Shown here piece after piece: positions 26,883-34,348 of a stretch of DNA of 64,000 nucleotides (positions are counted from its first letter, which is position 1; every line of letters begins with the position of its first letter). The position numbers and the translations under genes were made by a program. The DNA is from Ornithinibacillus xuwenensis. GTDB lineage: Bacteria > Bacillota > Bacilli > Bacillales > Amphibacillaceae. Location of the stretch: contig NZ_JBDIML010000006.1 of NCBI RefSeq assembly GCF_039614845.1, positions 124,001 through 188,000 of the forward strand, given 5' to 3'. The notes under the pieces were generated by a model. It was given only the letters and a program-made list of their open reading frames with translations. It did not search any database and was not told where the DNA came from.

Positions 26883-26942
26883 ATGGAACACAATTTTTTC
26901 ATTATTCGACAAAAATTTTCTCGCAATCTTCTAGATACATAG
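26883..26942 (+). CDS. Candidate 19-residue small ORF with perfect ribosome site
   Basis: AAGGAGGT at 26867-26874 stands 8 nt before ATG 26883; the frame runs 19 codons (MEHNFFIIRQKFSRNLLDT) to TAG. It may be a leader peptide or small protein. The perfect ribosome site is the only support; its end touches a TATAAT (26943-26948) that probably serves the next gene. Confidence 0.3.
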   Translation: MEHNFFIIRQKFSRNLLDT

Positions 26943-26989
26943 TATAATGTTACTATATTTGCTAATTTATTTAGAAAGAAGGGGAGAAA

Positions 26990-28612
26990 GTGAATTACTG
27001 TAATCAATGTGGGGAAGAACTAGTTGAGGGTGCAAAATTTTGTAAGCATTGTGGCACACCAGTGGTAGAAAAAGAACAATCACCAGAACTAGAGCAACCT
27101 GTCGAACAAGCGTCAAATGTAGAAGGGCAAGAAACTGTTGAGCCAGTTGAAGCTGAAGAGACTACTGTTAAAGAAGAACAAGTTACAGCGGCTCAAGAGG
27201 AACCTGTAAATCCAGAACCAGGTACGCAAGAAAAAGGTGGACTTGCTGCTGCATCGAAAAAATCTGGTCAAGGATTTAAGTTATCGAAGCCTGCAATTCT
27301 ATCAATATCAATAGTAGGAGCACTAATACTTATTTTATTTGTTGGATTTTTTGTAGCTTCTTCAATGGCTTCTCCAAACAAAATTGTTGAGAAATTTGAA
27401 GAAGCAATGCATGAAAAAGATACGGATACAGTTGCAGATTTATTATCATCTAAAAGCTTAAGTCTAGAAATCGATAAAAAATCGGTTGAAGGTTTTGTAG
27501 AGTATTTCAATGAAAATCCGAGTGAAATGGATTTGTTAATTGATCACCTTAAGGATCAAGTGAAGCAATATAAAGAAAACCCTGACTTCAAAGTAGACGA
27601 TTGGTATGCAGTTAACTTAGAGAAAGATGGAAAGTTTCTTGTATTTGACAACTATGATATAACGGTTAGTCCTGTATACTTCAATGTATATACAAATTAT
27701 AATGAAACTGAAATTTATCTTGGTGATGAAGTAGTTGCTACTGCGGATTCGGATGAATATTATAAAGAAATCGGACCATTTTTACCGGGTCTATATTCAT
27801 TTAAAGCAGTTTACAAATCGGAGTATGTTGAATTAACAAGTGAAGTTGAGAGCACGAACTTTGATCCTGGTTATACACAAGAGGTTGATTTATATCTAGA
27901 CGGAACGGATGTATTATTCGAATTACCGTACTATGAAAACCTTGAAAATGTGAAGCTTTACCTAAATGGTGAGGATATAGGGGTTAACCTTGTCGAGGAT
28001 AATGAGGTTGGGCCATTATTAACGGATGGTTCGATGACGTTTGCATATGAAGCAGAGTTTCCGTTTGGTACTGTGAAATCGGAAGAATTACCAATTGATT
28101 CTGGATATATGTATGCAGATTTTAAAGCTGGTGACGAATTAAAGCAATCGCTTCAGGATGTCATCGTCCAATTTAATAAAGAATATTTAGCTGCGTTAAC
28201 TACTGCAGATGGATCACAGCTAACAGTAGCAAATGAAACGGTTATCGATGATGTCGTTTCTGGAGCTGAGGATGATAGAGAATGGGGATATAACTATACT
28301 GGGAAATTCATTGGTATTGACTTCTACGACAACTCCTTTGAATTCTTTAATTATGGTGATGCTTGGACTGTAGATGTTGCAACGAATACATTGACTGAAG
28401 AAGCAATTTTCTACGATGATGAAGAGGCTCCGGCATTAGAGCCAACAGAAAATGAAATTACGTATGAATTAACATACGATGAAGCTTCTAGTGCATGGTT
28501 AGTATCCTATGTGAGCTGGGGAGCTTATTATGATAGTGACAGTGTAACGGAGTATCGTGAAGAAAATCCAGAAACCTATACTAGTAAATGGGCAAACTCA
28601 CAAAAAGAGTAA
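26990..28612 (+). CDS. Zinc-ribbon membrane protein, TcaA/YvbJ-like
   Basis: 540 residues. N-terminal zinc ribbon with two CxxC pairs (CNQCGEEL and CKHCGTP), a Glu/Val-rich linker to about residue 85, one membrane helix (about 103-124), then a large outside part. That part begins like TcaA/YvbJ proteins (IVEKFEEAMHEKDTDTVADLL) and contains beta-rich repeats such as VYTNYNETEIYLGDEV and ends in a region with FIGIDFYDNSFEFFNYGDAW. TcaA of Staphylococcus is linked to teicoplanin response and cell-wall homeostasis; an envelope-stress role is only inferred here. Start is GTG, with AAGGGGAG upstream. Very acidic extracellular part. Single gene with its own terminator. Confidence 0.75.
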   Translation: MNYCNQCGEELVEGAKFCKHCGTPVVEKEQSPELEQPVEQASNVEGQETVEPVEAEETTVKEEQVTAAQEEPVNPEPGTQEKGGLAAASKKSGQGFKLSKPAILSISIVGALILILFVGFFVASSMASPNKIVEKFEEAMHEKDTDTVADLLSSKSLSLEIDKKSVEGFVEYFNENPSEMDLLIDHLKDQVKQYKENPDFKVDDWYAVNLEKDGKFLVFDNYDITVSPVYFNVYTNYNETEIYLGDEVVATADSDEYYKEIGPFLPGLYSFKAVYKSEYVELTSEVESTNFDPGYTQEVDLYLDGTDVLFELPYYENLENVKLYLNGEDIGVNLVEDNEVGPLLTDGSMTFAYEAEFPFGTVKSEELPIDSGYMYADFKAGDELKQSLQDVIVQFNKEYLAALTTADGSQLTVANETVIDDVVSGAEDDREWGYNYTGKFIGIDFYDNSFEFFNYGDAWTVDVATNTLTEEAIFYDDEEAPALEPTENEITYELTYDEASSAWLVSYVSWGAYYDSDSVTEYREENPETYTSKWANSQKE

Positions 28613-28626
28613 GAGTAATACTATTA

Positions 28627-28658
28627 CGCTTGAAACCAATTTGGTTTCAAGCGTTTTT
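28627..28658 (+). terminator. Terminator after the TcaA-like gene
   Basis: CGCTTGAAACC and GGTTTCAAGCG form a perfect 11-bp stem, loop AATTT, followed by TTTTTAT. Confidence 0.92.
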
Positions 28659-28912
28659 ATATATTGAGATGTGCTTGTTTTATTATCAGTATAACTTTTT
28701 TGGTAAATGCATTGAACAATCCTACAAAAAATGCTAAAATTTGTTACACAAAAAGATTTTTTGTAGTAAAATAGTATTTGTTAAATTTGCACTGTATATC
28801 AGTGATATGCACAAGTTAGCATACATACATTAGTCTTGAAAGGACAGAAAGCCTTTATTTTTATTTGTTATCGTTGTTGAATCAAGTAATACTATATCGT
28901 TTTATCTAACAG

Positions 28913-28985
28913 TACGCACCCAACGGGGGAGGACATCTACATATCGTGAGATCCTTTACCTGGTAGAGAAGGGTGTATTTTTAAT
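28913..28985 (+). other. Possible structured RNA leader upstream of potA
   Basis: In the 507-bp gap before potA, GCACCC (28916-28921) can pair with GGGTGT (28971-28976, one G-T pair), followed directly by ATTTTTA. Inside, GGAcATCT pairs with AGATCC and ACC pairs with GGT. The outer stem plus U-run looks like a terminator-closed multi-branch element. It does not match any riboswitch I know by motif. An alternative is the left end of a degraded insertion sequence, as GCACCC...GGTGTATTTTT also occurs in the IS remnant at 6.99 kb. The remaining gap (28659-28912, 28986-29119) is AT-rich with no gene I would support. Confidence 0.3.
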
Positions 28986-29119
28986 GCCTAAAAATATGAC
29001 TGATTGTCATTCTTTTCATAGAATAGTTATACATCAGAGGGAAAAAGTAAAGGTTATGCAGTCTTAAAAATACATAGTTTACGATAGAGAATTACAACTA
29101 GGAATTGGAGGGATGTTAG

Positions 29120-30193
29120 TTGGGTGTTCAAATGGTGCAATTAGAACATGTGACGAAGGAATTCGATGATACGAATGTTGTGGATGATCTGAATTTAGAT
29201 ATAAAAGCTGGGGAATTTCTAACATTACTAGGTCCATCAGGGTGTGGAAAGACGACTACTCTTCGGATGATTGCGGGCTTTGAAAAACCGACTTCTGGAA
29301 AAATCCTATTAAATGGTAATCAAGTCGATGATACAGAGCCATATAAACGTGAAGTGAATACGGTGTTCCAGAGCTACTCTCTCTTTCCGCATATGAATGT
29401 TTTTGATAACGTTGCTTTTGGTTTGAAAATGAAAAAAGTTAATAAAGAAGAAATGAAAGAGCGAGTTATACAAGCATTAAAGCTTGTACAGCTTGAGGAA
29501 TATGGAAATCGCAAGCCAAAACAATTAAGTGGTGGGCAGCAACAGCGTATAGCAATTGCTCGTGCTATTGTTAATAATCCAAAGGTGCTCCTCTTGGATG
29601 AACCACTTGGAGCATTAGACTTGAAATTACGTAAGCAAATGCAGCTTGAATTAAAGCATTTACAACAAACATTAAATATTACATTTATATATGTCACACA
29701 CGATCAGGAAGAAGCACTAACAATGTCTGATCGTATTGTTGTCATGAATAAAGGAAAAATTGAACAAATAGGTTTACCTTATGAAATTTACGAAAAACCT
29801 CAAACTCGTTTTGTAGCGGATTTTATTGGCCAGACCAATATTTTAGAAGGTACGGTATCCGTGATAAACGGTGAGGTTGCAATGATGGACATAGGTGGGC
29901 AAATCATCGAAATACCTAATAATGGCAGTCTAGTAAAAGATGAGGAAGCTTATATTTCTGTGCGGCCTGAAAAGATGAAAGCTGGAAATACTCCTTTTGA
30001 TGGCTCAGTAAATCTTAAAGGCAAATTTAAAGAAAAAATATATGTTGGCTCTGTAACAAAAATCGTGATTAGTCTTTCAGATGGAACTGAAATTACGGTT
30101 AATGAATCCCATGATAAAATCGAGGCATTAACCAATACTAATGATGTCTATGTTAGTTGGAGCCCTGAAAACTCGGTTATTCTTAAAAAATAA
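29120..30193 (+). CDS. potA: Spermidine/putrescine ABC transporter ATPase PotA
   Basis: ATP-binding subunit of the polyamine importer, 357 residues. Walker A GPSGCGKT (38-45), Q-loop TVFQSYSLFPH, signature LSGGQ (136-140), Walker B VLLLDEP with Asp160/Glu161 and switch His in THDQEEAL. A C-terminal TOBE domain (from about 275) is typical of PotA/MalK-type ATPases. A TTG start at 29120 is used, with GGAGGG 7 nt upstream; the first ATG in frame (29132) is too far. It leads a four-gene operon potA-potD-potC-potB. Confidence 0.92.
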   Translation: MGVQMVQLEHVTKEFDDTNVVDDLNLDIKAGEFLTLLGPSGCGKTTTLRMIAGFEKPTSGKILLNGNQVDDTEPYKREVNTVFQSYSLFPHMNVFDNVAFGLKMKKVNKEEMKERVIQALKLVQLEEYGNRKPKQLSGGQQQRIAIARAIVNNPKVLLLDEPLGALDLKLRKQMQLELKHLQQTLNITFIYVTHDQEEALTMSDRIVVMNKGKIEQIGLPYEIYEKPQTRFVADFIGQTNILEGTVSVINGEVAMMDIGGQIIEIPNNGSLVKDEEAYISVRPEKMKAGNTPFDGSVNLKGKFKEKIYVGSVTKIVISLSDGTEITVNESHDKIEALTNTNDVYVSWSPENSVILKK

Positions 30194-30229
30194 CATATAA
30201 GATAATGTATAGATTGGAGATGGGAAGGA

Positions 30230-31300
30230 TTGAAAAAGTTTTTTGTATTTGCACTATTAAGTATGATGATTGTATTTCTTGCAGCTTGCGGAAATGACGA
30301 TAAAGATGCCGATAATGCTGGTGGAGAAAAAGAATTAAGTGATGAGCTTATCGTGTTTAACTGGAGTGAATATATTCCGCAAGAGGTAATTGAAGGCTTT
30401 GAAGAAGAATATGGTGTAGATGTTGTTTATTCTACATATAATTCAAACCACGAAATGCTTACGAAAGTACAAAGTGGGACAGTGGCTTATGATCTTGTGT
30501 TTCCTTCAGATTATTATGTGAAGCAAATGGTGGAAAACGATTTGTTGCAAGAAATCAATTTTGATAATATTCCTAATTACGAAAATATCGCAAATGCATG
30601 GCGAAATATGCCATTTGATCCCGATAATAAATTTTCCGTGCCATTCATGTATGGCTATGACGGAATTGCCTATAACAAAGAATTTATAAAAGAAGCCCCA
30701 ACTAGCTGGGAAGATTTATGGAATCCTGATTATGCTGGTAAAGTCCTTTTATTAGAAGAATCGAAAGAAGTATCCAATATGGTACAACAGCTATTAGGTA
30801 ATGATATGAACAATCCAACTGAGGAGCAATTAGAAGAGGGCTTTGAAAAAGTAAAGGAGCTAATACCTAATGTATTAGCATTTGATTCTACGGCCTCAGA
30901 TCGCCTTGTAAGTGGCGAAACTTGGATTGCACATGCTTATTCTGGTGCAGCAGCAACAGCGTGGTTAGAGAATCCTAATATTGATTTTGTTCTTCCAGAA
31001 GAAGGCGGTATTGTTTGGTTAGATGCAATGGTTATTCCGAAAACTGCTAAAAATAAATATACTGCAGAAGTATTTATTAACTATTTACTTCGCCCTGAAG
31101 TAAGCAAGCAGCTATCCGAATTTATACCTTATGGAAATCCGAATGAAAAAGCTGTAGAAATCTTGGATGAGAATATTAAAAACAGCCCTGGTATTAACTT
31201 CCCTGAAGAAGTGATTAAGCGTGCCGAATGGAACCTACCGCTAGATGCAGATCGTACACAATTGATGAACCGCTTATTCCAGGAATCAAAGGTTGAGTAA
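30230..31300 (+). CDS. potD: Spermidine/putrescine-binding lipoprotein PotD
   Basis: Lipid-anchored polyamine-binding protein of 356 residues. The signal ends in lipobox FLAAC (Cys20). The mature start LIVFNWSEYIPQEVIEGFEEEYG is the hallmark of PotD/PotF, as are FPSDYYVKQMV and FMYGYDGIAYNKE. It starts with TTG, as MKKFFVFAL gives a proper signal peptide and GGAGATGGGAAGG lies upstream. The operon order A-D-C-B differs from A-B-C-D of E. coli and B. subtilis: the binding protein comes before the permeases, with an attenuating hairpin after it. Confidence 0.92.
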   Translation: MKKFFVFALLSMMIVFLAACGNDDKDADNAGGEKELSDELIVFNWSEYIPQEVIEGFEEEYGVDVVYSTYNSNHEMLTKVQSGTVAYDLVFPSDYYVKQMVENDLLQEINFDNIPNYENIANAWRNMPFDPDNKFSVPFMYGYDGIAYNKEFIKEAPTSWEDLWNPDYAGKVLLLEESKEVSNMVQQLLGNDMNNPTEEQLEEGFEKVKELIPNVLAFDSTASDRLVSGETWIAHAYSGAAATAWLENPNIDFVLPEEGGIVWLDAMVIPKTAKNKYTAEVFINYLLRPEVSKQLSEFIPYGNPNEKAVEILDENIKNSPGINFPEEVIKRAEWNLPLDADRTQLMNRLFQESKVE

Positions 31301-31313
31301 CATAGAATTGTAT

Positions 31314-31343
31314 AAAGGAGACAATCATTTGAATGTCTCCTTT
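31314..31343 (+). terminator. Attenuating hairpin after potD
   Basis: AAAGGAGACA (31314-31323) and TGTCTCCTTT (31334-31343) form a perfect 10-bp stem with a 10-nt loop, followed by AATG rather than a U-run. Likely an mRNA-processing or partial termination point that keeps PotD above the permeases. Confidence 0.7.
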
Positions 31344-31384
31344 AATGATGTTTTCTAGTATAAACGGGAAAGTAGGTGGAAAGT

Positions 31385-32170
31385 TTGAGAGATAGAACGA
31401 AGAAGATTTTGTTTTCTTTTTCCCTACTCGTCTTTTTATTTTTTTATATCCCGATATTATTCGTGATTATTTTTTCCTTTAACGATTCAAAGTTGGGTAC
31501 CGTTTGGACTGGGTTTACGCTGGAATGGTACACCTCAATATTTGAAAATAGTCAGCTGATTGGGGCTACCATAAATAGCCTGTACATCGCAATTATTGCA
31601 ACGCTTATCTCTACAGTTCTAGGGACATTAGCAGCTTTAGCCTTACATCGATACACTTTTATTGGAAAGAAAGCTGTAGAATTTCTCTTTTATATCCCGG
31701 TCGTTATTCCTGATATCGTTGTAGCGGTAGCGCTTCTTGCGATATATGGAATATTAAACATGTCTCTAGGTCTAAATACAGCCATCCCTGGACATGTGGC
31801 CATCACTATTTCTTATGTCATGCTAGTTGTATTAGCTAGATTATCATCATTTGACAATGCACTTGAAGAAGCGGCTAGCGATTTGGGAGCAAATGGATGG
31901 CAAACCTTCTGGAAGGTTACCTTTCCATTAATTTTTCCAGGTGTTCTAGCAGGAGGATTATTAGCATTTACGATTTCACTTGATGAATTTGTAATTTCAT
32001 TCTTTACATTAGGACCAGGAGATAATACATTACCTGTCCTTGTGTATTCGATGGTTCGATTGGGTGTATCTCCTGAGGTAAATGTCCTGTCTACCTTTAT
32101 CATTGTGATTATGGTAATTGCCGTATTGATTATTGGCTTGAGAATGCGTAAGGGAGGAGAAGCTAAATGA
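31385..32170 (+). CDS. potC: Spermidine/putrescine permease PotC
   Basis: Membrane permease of about 261 residues with six helices and the inner-membrane loop EEAASDLGANGWQTFWKVTFP. PotC-type ends such as TISLDEFVISFFT are clear. The start is a non-ATG codon: TTG 31385 with AGGTGG 5 nt upstream is preferred; GTG 31376 in the same frame is the alternative. The stop overlaps the ATG of potB by 4 bases, so the two permeases are translationally coupled. Confidence 0.9.
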   Translation: MRDRTKKILFSFSLLVFLFFYIPILFVIIFSFNDSKLGTVWTGFTLEWYTSIFENSQLIGATINSLYIAIIATLISTVLGTLAALALHRYTFIGKKAVEFLFYIPVVIPDIVVAVALLAIYGILNMSLGLNTAIPGHVAITISYVMLVVLARLSSFDNALEEAASDLGANGWQTFWKVTFPLIFPGVLAGGLLAFTISLDEFVISFFTLGPGDNTLPVLVYSMVRLGVSPEVNVLSTFIIVIMVIAVLIIGLRMRKGGEAK

Positions 32171-33018
32171 GAAGAAGTCTGAAGCAAGCCTATTTACTTT
32201 TATCTCCCAGTCTCCTTTGGTTAACGCTATTTTTAGTTGTACCAGTTATCTTTATCGCAGTCATTAGCTTCACCACGAATGGCGATTTTGGTGCCATTAT
32301 TTATGAGTTTAGTACAGAGGCCTATCAAGCAGCATTTAGTTCCTTGTATGCAAAGGTAATATGGCAGTCCCTGTGGTGGTCATTTATTGCAACAGTTATT
32401 TGCTTGTTTATTGCATACCCGTTTGCATACTTTATTGCGAATGCTGGAAAATGGAAGAATTTATTGCTGTTATTGGTAATGGTGCCGTTTTGGACGAACT
32501 TATTAGTTCGTCTGTATGCTTGGATTATCCTCATGAATAATAATGGTGTGATTAATAATTTTCTAATGAAAATCGGTTTTATTGACGAGCCACTAGCCTT
32601 GATGTATTCTCCAGGTGGCGTCATTATTGGGTTGGTATACGGATTCTTACCATTTATGATTTTACCGATTTATTCATCCATTGAGCAACTCGATAAAACA
32701 TACCTAGAAGCATCAGAAGACCTTGGAGCGGGACCAATTAAGACATTTTTACATGTAACCTTGCCGTTAACTTTTCCAGGGATTTTGGCAGGATTCATTA
32801 TCACGTTTGTTCCATCCATTAGCGTATTTGTTGTGACAGACTTGTTTACAGGTGGAAAATTATTGATGGTAGGAAATGTAATTCGGGATGCTTTCTTAGT
32901 GGAAATGAACTGGCAGCTCGGTGCAGCACTCTCCTTGCTATTAATGATATTGGTATTACTATCTTTATTAATATTTATGCGTTTTACCAATCGGAAAGAT
33001 CGTAAGCTATTGGTTTAG
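32167..33018 (+). CDS. potB: Spermidine/putrescine permease PotB
   Basis: Permease partner of PotC, 283 residues, six helices, with PotB marks VPFWTNLLVRLYAWIILM, YGFLPFMILPIYSSIEQLD and the loop LEASEDLGAGPIKTFLHVTLP. The GGAGGAG ribosome site is inside the end of potC. A strong terminator follows 30 bp after the stop, closing the operon. Confidence 0.92.
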   Translation: MRRSLKQAYLLLSPSLLWLTLFLVVPVIFIAVISFTTNGDFGAIIYEFSTEAYQAAFSSLYAKVIWQSLWWSFIATVICLFIAYPFAYFIANAGKWKNLLLLLVMVPFWTNLLVRLYAWIILMNNNGVINNFLMKIGFIDEPLALMYSPGGVIIGLVYGFLPFMILPIYSSIEQLDKTYLEASEDLGAGPIKTFLHVTLPLTFPGILAGFIITFVPSISVFVVTDLFTGGKLLMVGNVIRDAFLVEMNWQLGAALSLLLMILVLLSLLIFMRFTNRKDRKLLV

Positions 33019-33048
33019 CATTAAAAAGTATACAATGACTTACCCTTG

Positions 33049-33076
33049 AAAAGCATGCTTAGGCATGCTTTTTTTT
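33049..33076 (+). terminator. Terminator of the pot operon
   Basis: AAAAGCATGC and GCATGCTTTT form a perfect stem with a 4-nt loop, followed by TTTT. Confidence 0.93.
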
Positions 33077-33208
33077 ATGGTTTAATAGGTCAAGGGTAAT
33101 AGGTCTAAGCATACATAAAGTTAATAATATAATACTTTTTTAGGATAAATGGTGAAAATATGTCGAATTATGGAAATCTTTCTAGTATAATGGCACTAGA
33201 ACATTCAG

Positions 33209-33297
33209 GCTTTTCGAAAAAGGCAAACTTATTGAAAGATAAGGACGCAAAGCACAGGGCCTAAAGCAGTAGTGCAATGGCAGCCTAGCTACCGAAG
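33209..33297 (+). ncRNA. Cyclic di-GMP-I (GEMM-I) riboswitch upstream of the PilZ gene
   Basis: All core elements of the class I c-di-GMP aptamer are present in order: AAAAAGGCAAA (33218-33228), a stem ACTTAT / ATAAGG capped by a GAAA-type tetraloop, GACGCAAAGC (33244-33253), GGGCCTAAAGC (33257-33267), and the 3' receptor side AATGGCAGCCTAGCTACC (33276-33293). A TATAAT at 33186-33191 gives a sigma-A promoter for the leader. A candidate terminator follows at 33315. It is the leader of a PilZ-domain gene, so c-di-GMP controls both synthesis and (by binding) the activity of this receptor. Confidence 0.9.
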
Positions 33298-33314
33298 AAA
33301 ACTGGGACTTTAAT

Positions 33315-33347
33315 GGGGAACCGGTATCTTAGGTTCTCCTCTTTCTT
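33315..33347 (+). terminator. Candidate expression-platform terminator of the first GEMM riboswitch
   Basis: GGGGAACC (33315-33322) and GGTTCTCC (33332-33339) form an 8-bp stem with one G-T pair, then TCTTTCTTG. The U-tract is interrupted. A second hairpin TACCTCC / GGAGGTA follows at 33366-33386 before the PilZ ribosome site. Confidence 0.55.
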
Positions 33348-33457
33348 GTATGTTAAAGGGTAATCTACCTCCGCTGTTTGGAGGTATACCAGAATGTATA
33401 GTTCCTTTAGGGTGAAATTTCGAAAAACCAATCAGGAAAGGAAGTGGAGTGATTTAG

Positions 33458-34003
33458 ATGGAATATGCGGAATACATTCTTATTGCAGTTGCCTTTATTT
33501 TAGTACTCATTTTGGTTACATATTTAATTTATTCTTATAAAAAAGAAGCAGCTGAAGTAAATAAGGAGACCGAAATTCCTAAAACAACTAAAGAAAATCA
33601 TCATGAAATAGGCTTTCAAGGTCGAAATCTACGTAAAAACTTTAGGGTTCCATTGGACCATGTATCTTGTTTTGTTGAATTTATGGATGTCGATAATGAA
33701 GACTTAAATCCAAAGCATTTCAACGCTATATTAAGAAATATTAGTATTGGCGGCGCGAAATTTGTTTGTGAGTATGAATTTCCAATATTGGACGAGCTAA
33801 ACATTAAATTACGCTTTAGCCTCCGAGAAAGTATCTTCATGGTAAAAGGAAGAATCGTGAGAAAAGAATTATATCCGGAAAGAGATATATTCGGTTATGG
33901 GGTACAGTTTACAAACTTGTTTGATGAGGATCGCGAGTTATTGTATCAAATCTTAAATCGTGTTGTGATCGAAAGACGGCGAAACCGGGTTGTAGGAGAG
34001 TGA
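33458..34003 (+). CDS. Membrane-anchored PilZ-domain c-di-GMP receptor
   Basis: 181 residues: one N-terminal membrane helix (about 4-27), a short linker, then a PilZ domain. The c-di-GMP-binding signature is intact: RKNFRVP at about 60-66 (RxxxR-type with Arg spacing) and NISIGGAKF at about 95-103 ([D/N]xSxxG). The C-terminus ends in basic RRRNRVVGE. Ribosome site GTGGAGTGAT. In B. subtilis the PilZ protein YpfA/MotI brakes the flagellar motor at high c-di-GMP; a similar or envelope role is possible, with a riboswitch for the same ligand upstream. It lies directly before hag. Confidence 0.88.
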   Translation: MEYAEYILIAVAFILVLILVTYLIYSYKKEAAEVNKETEIPKTTKENHHEIGFQGRNLRKNFRVPLDHVSCFVEFMDVDNEDLNPKHFNAILRNISIGGAKFVCEYEFPILDELNIKLRFSLRESIFMVKGRIVRKELYPERDIFGYGVQFTNLFDEDRELLYQILNRVVIERRRNRVVGE

Positions 34004-34014
34004 TTACGACTAAT

Positions 34015-34052
34015 AGTCTGTGATGTTATAACATAGACTCTATTATTTTTTT
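34015..34052 (+). terminator. Terminator after the PilZ gene
   Basis: AGTCT...ATGTT and AACATAGACT pair with a GTG bulge around a palindromic centre, followed by CTATTATTTTTTTG. It isolates hag transcription from the upstream unit. Confidence 0.75.
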
Positions 34053-34126
34053 GTTGAGAAAAGCCTGATGTTTCAAGGCTTCTACAATTTTCTTCAAATA
34101 TATTTAAATTTTTTTCTAAAAAAGAT

Positions 34127-34152
34127 TAAACATCTGATAAGTATGCCGATAT
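34127..34152 (+). promoter_or_regulatory. Sigma-D promoter of hag
   Basis: TAAA (34127-34130), 14-nt spacer, GCCGATAT (34145-34152): an almost exact match to the Bacillus flagellar sigma-D consensus TAAA-N14/15-GCCGATAT. The start point would be near 34160, giving a leader of about 190 nt. Confidence 0.92.
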
Positions 34153-34204
34153 AAATAGTACATCATCATGATGAATGAAATGTTATGGCCAAACATTTAA
34201 AAAC

Positions 34205-34311
34205 TGGAGGTAACACTCCAAGCATTTAGTAGTTTCGATTAGAGACTACATTCAACCTAGATAATAACTCATAGAGTTGTTATAAATGCGAGGCATAAGG
34301 ATGTGACTCGC
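34205..34311 (+). promoter_or_regulatory. Highly structured 5' leader of hag
   Basis: Several nested helices are visible: TGGAG / CTCCA (34205-34220); an outer helix GCATTT (34222-34227) / AAATGC (34284-34289) that encloses an 8-bp hairpin (34229-34249) and a 10-bp hairpin ATAATAACTC / GAGTTGTTAT (34261-34283); and GCGAG (34288-34292) / CTCGC (34307-34311), which shares two bases with the outer helix and so competes with it. No U-tract follows, so any control would act on stability or translation. Confidence 0.6.
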
Positions 34312-34326
34312 AAAATAAAAAAACTA

Positions 34327-34342
34327 CTTACATGGAGGTAAG
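34327..34342 (+). promoter_or_regulatory. CsrA-type binding hairpin over the hag ribosome site
   Basis: CTTAC (34327-34331) pairs with GTAAG (34338-34342), leaving ATGGAG in the loop. The GGA in a hairpin loop within TACATGGAGGTA fits the CsrA consensus RUACARGGAUGU, and it covers the Shine-Dalgarno GGAGG of hag. This is the arrangement known for the B. subtilis hag leader, where CsrA blocks translation and FliW relieves it. csrA and fliW are not in this window. Confidence 0.7.
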
Positions 34343-34348
34343 GAAAAC

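Noticed and set aside
28984..29067. 27-codon ORF (MPKNMTDCHS...) before potA with AAGGGTG upstream
   Set aside because: No recognisable product, AAGGGTG is part of the hairpin arm, and nothing else supports translation.
33394..33540. 48-codon ORF with GGAGG upstream, overlapping the PilZ start
   Set aside because: Its ribosome site is buried in the TACCTCC/GGAGGTA hairpin, the frame has no sensible protein character, and the PilZ gene has its own good ribosome site.
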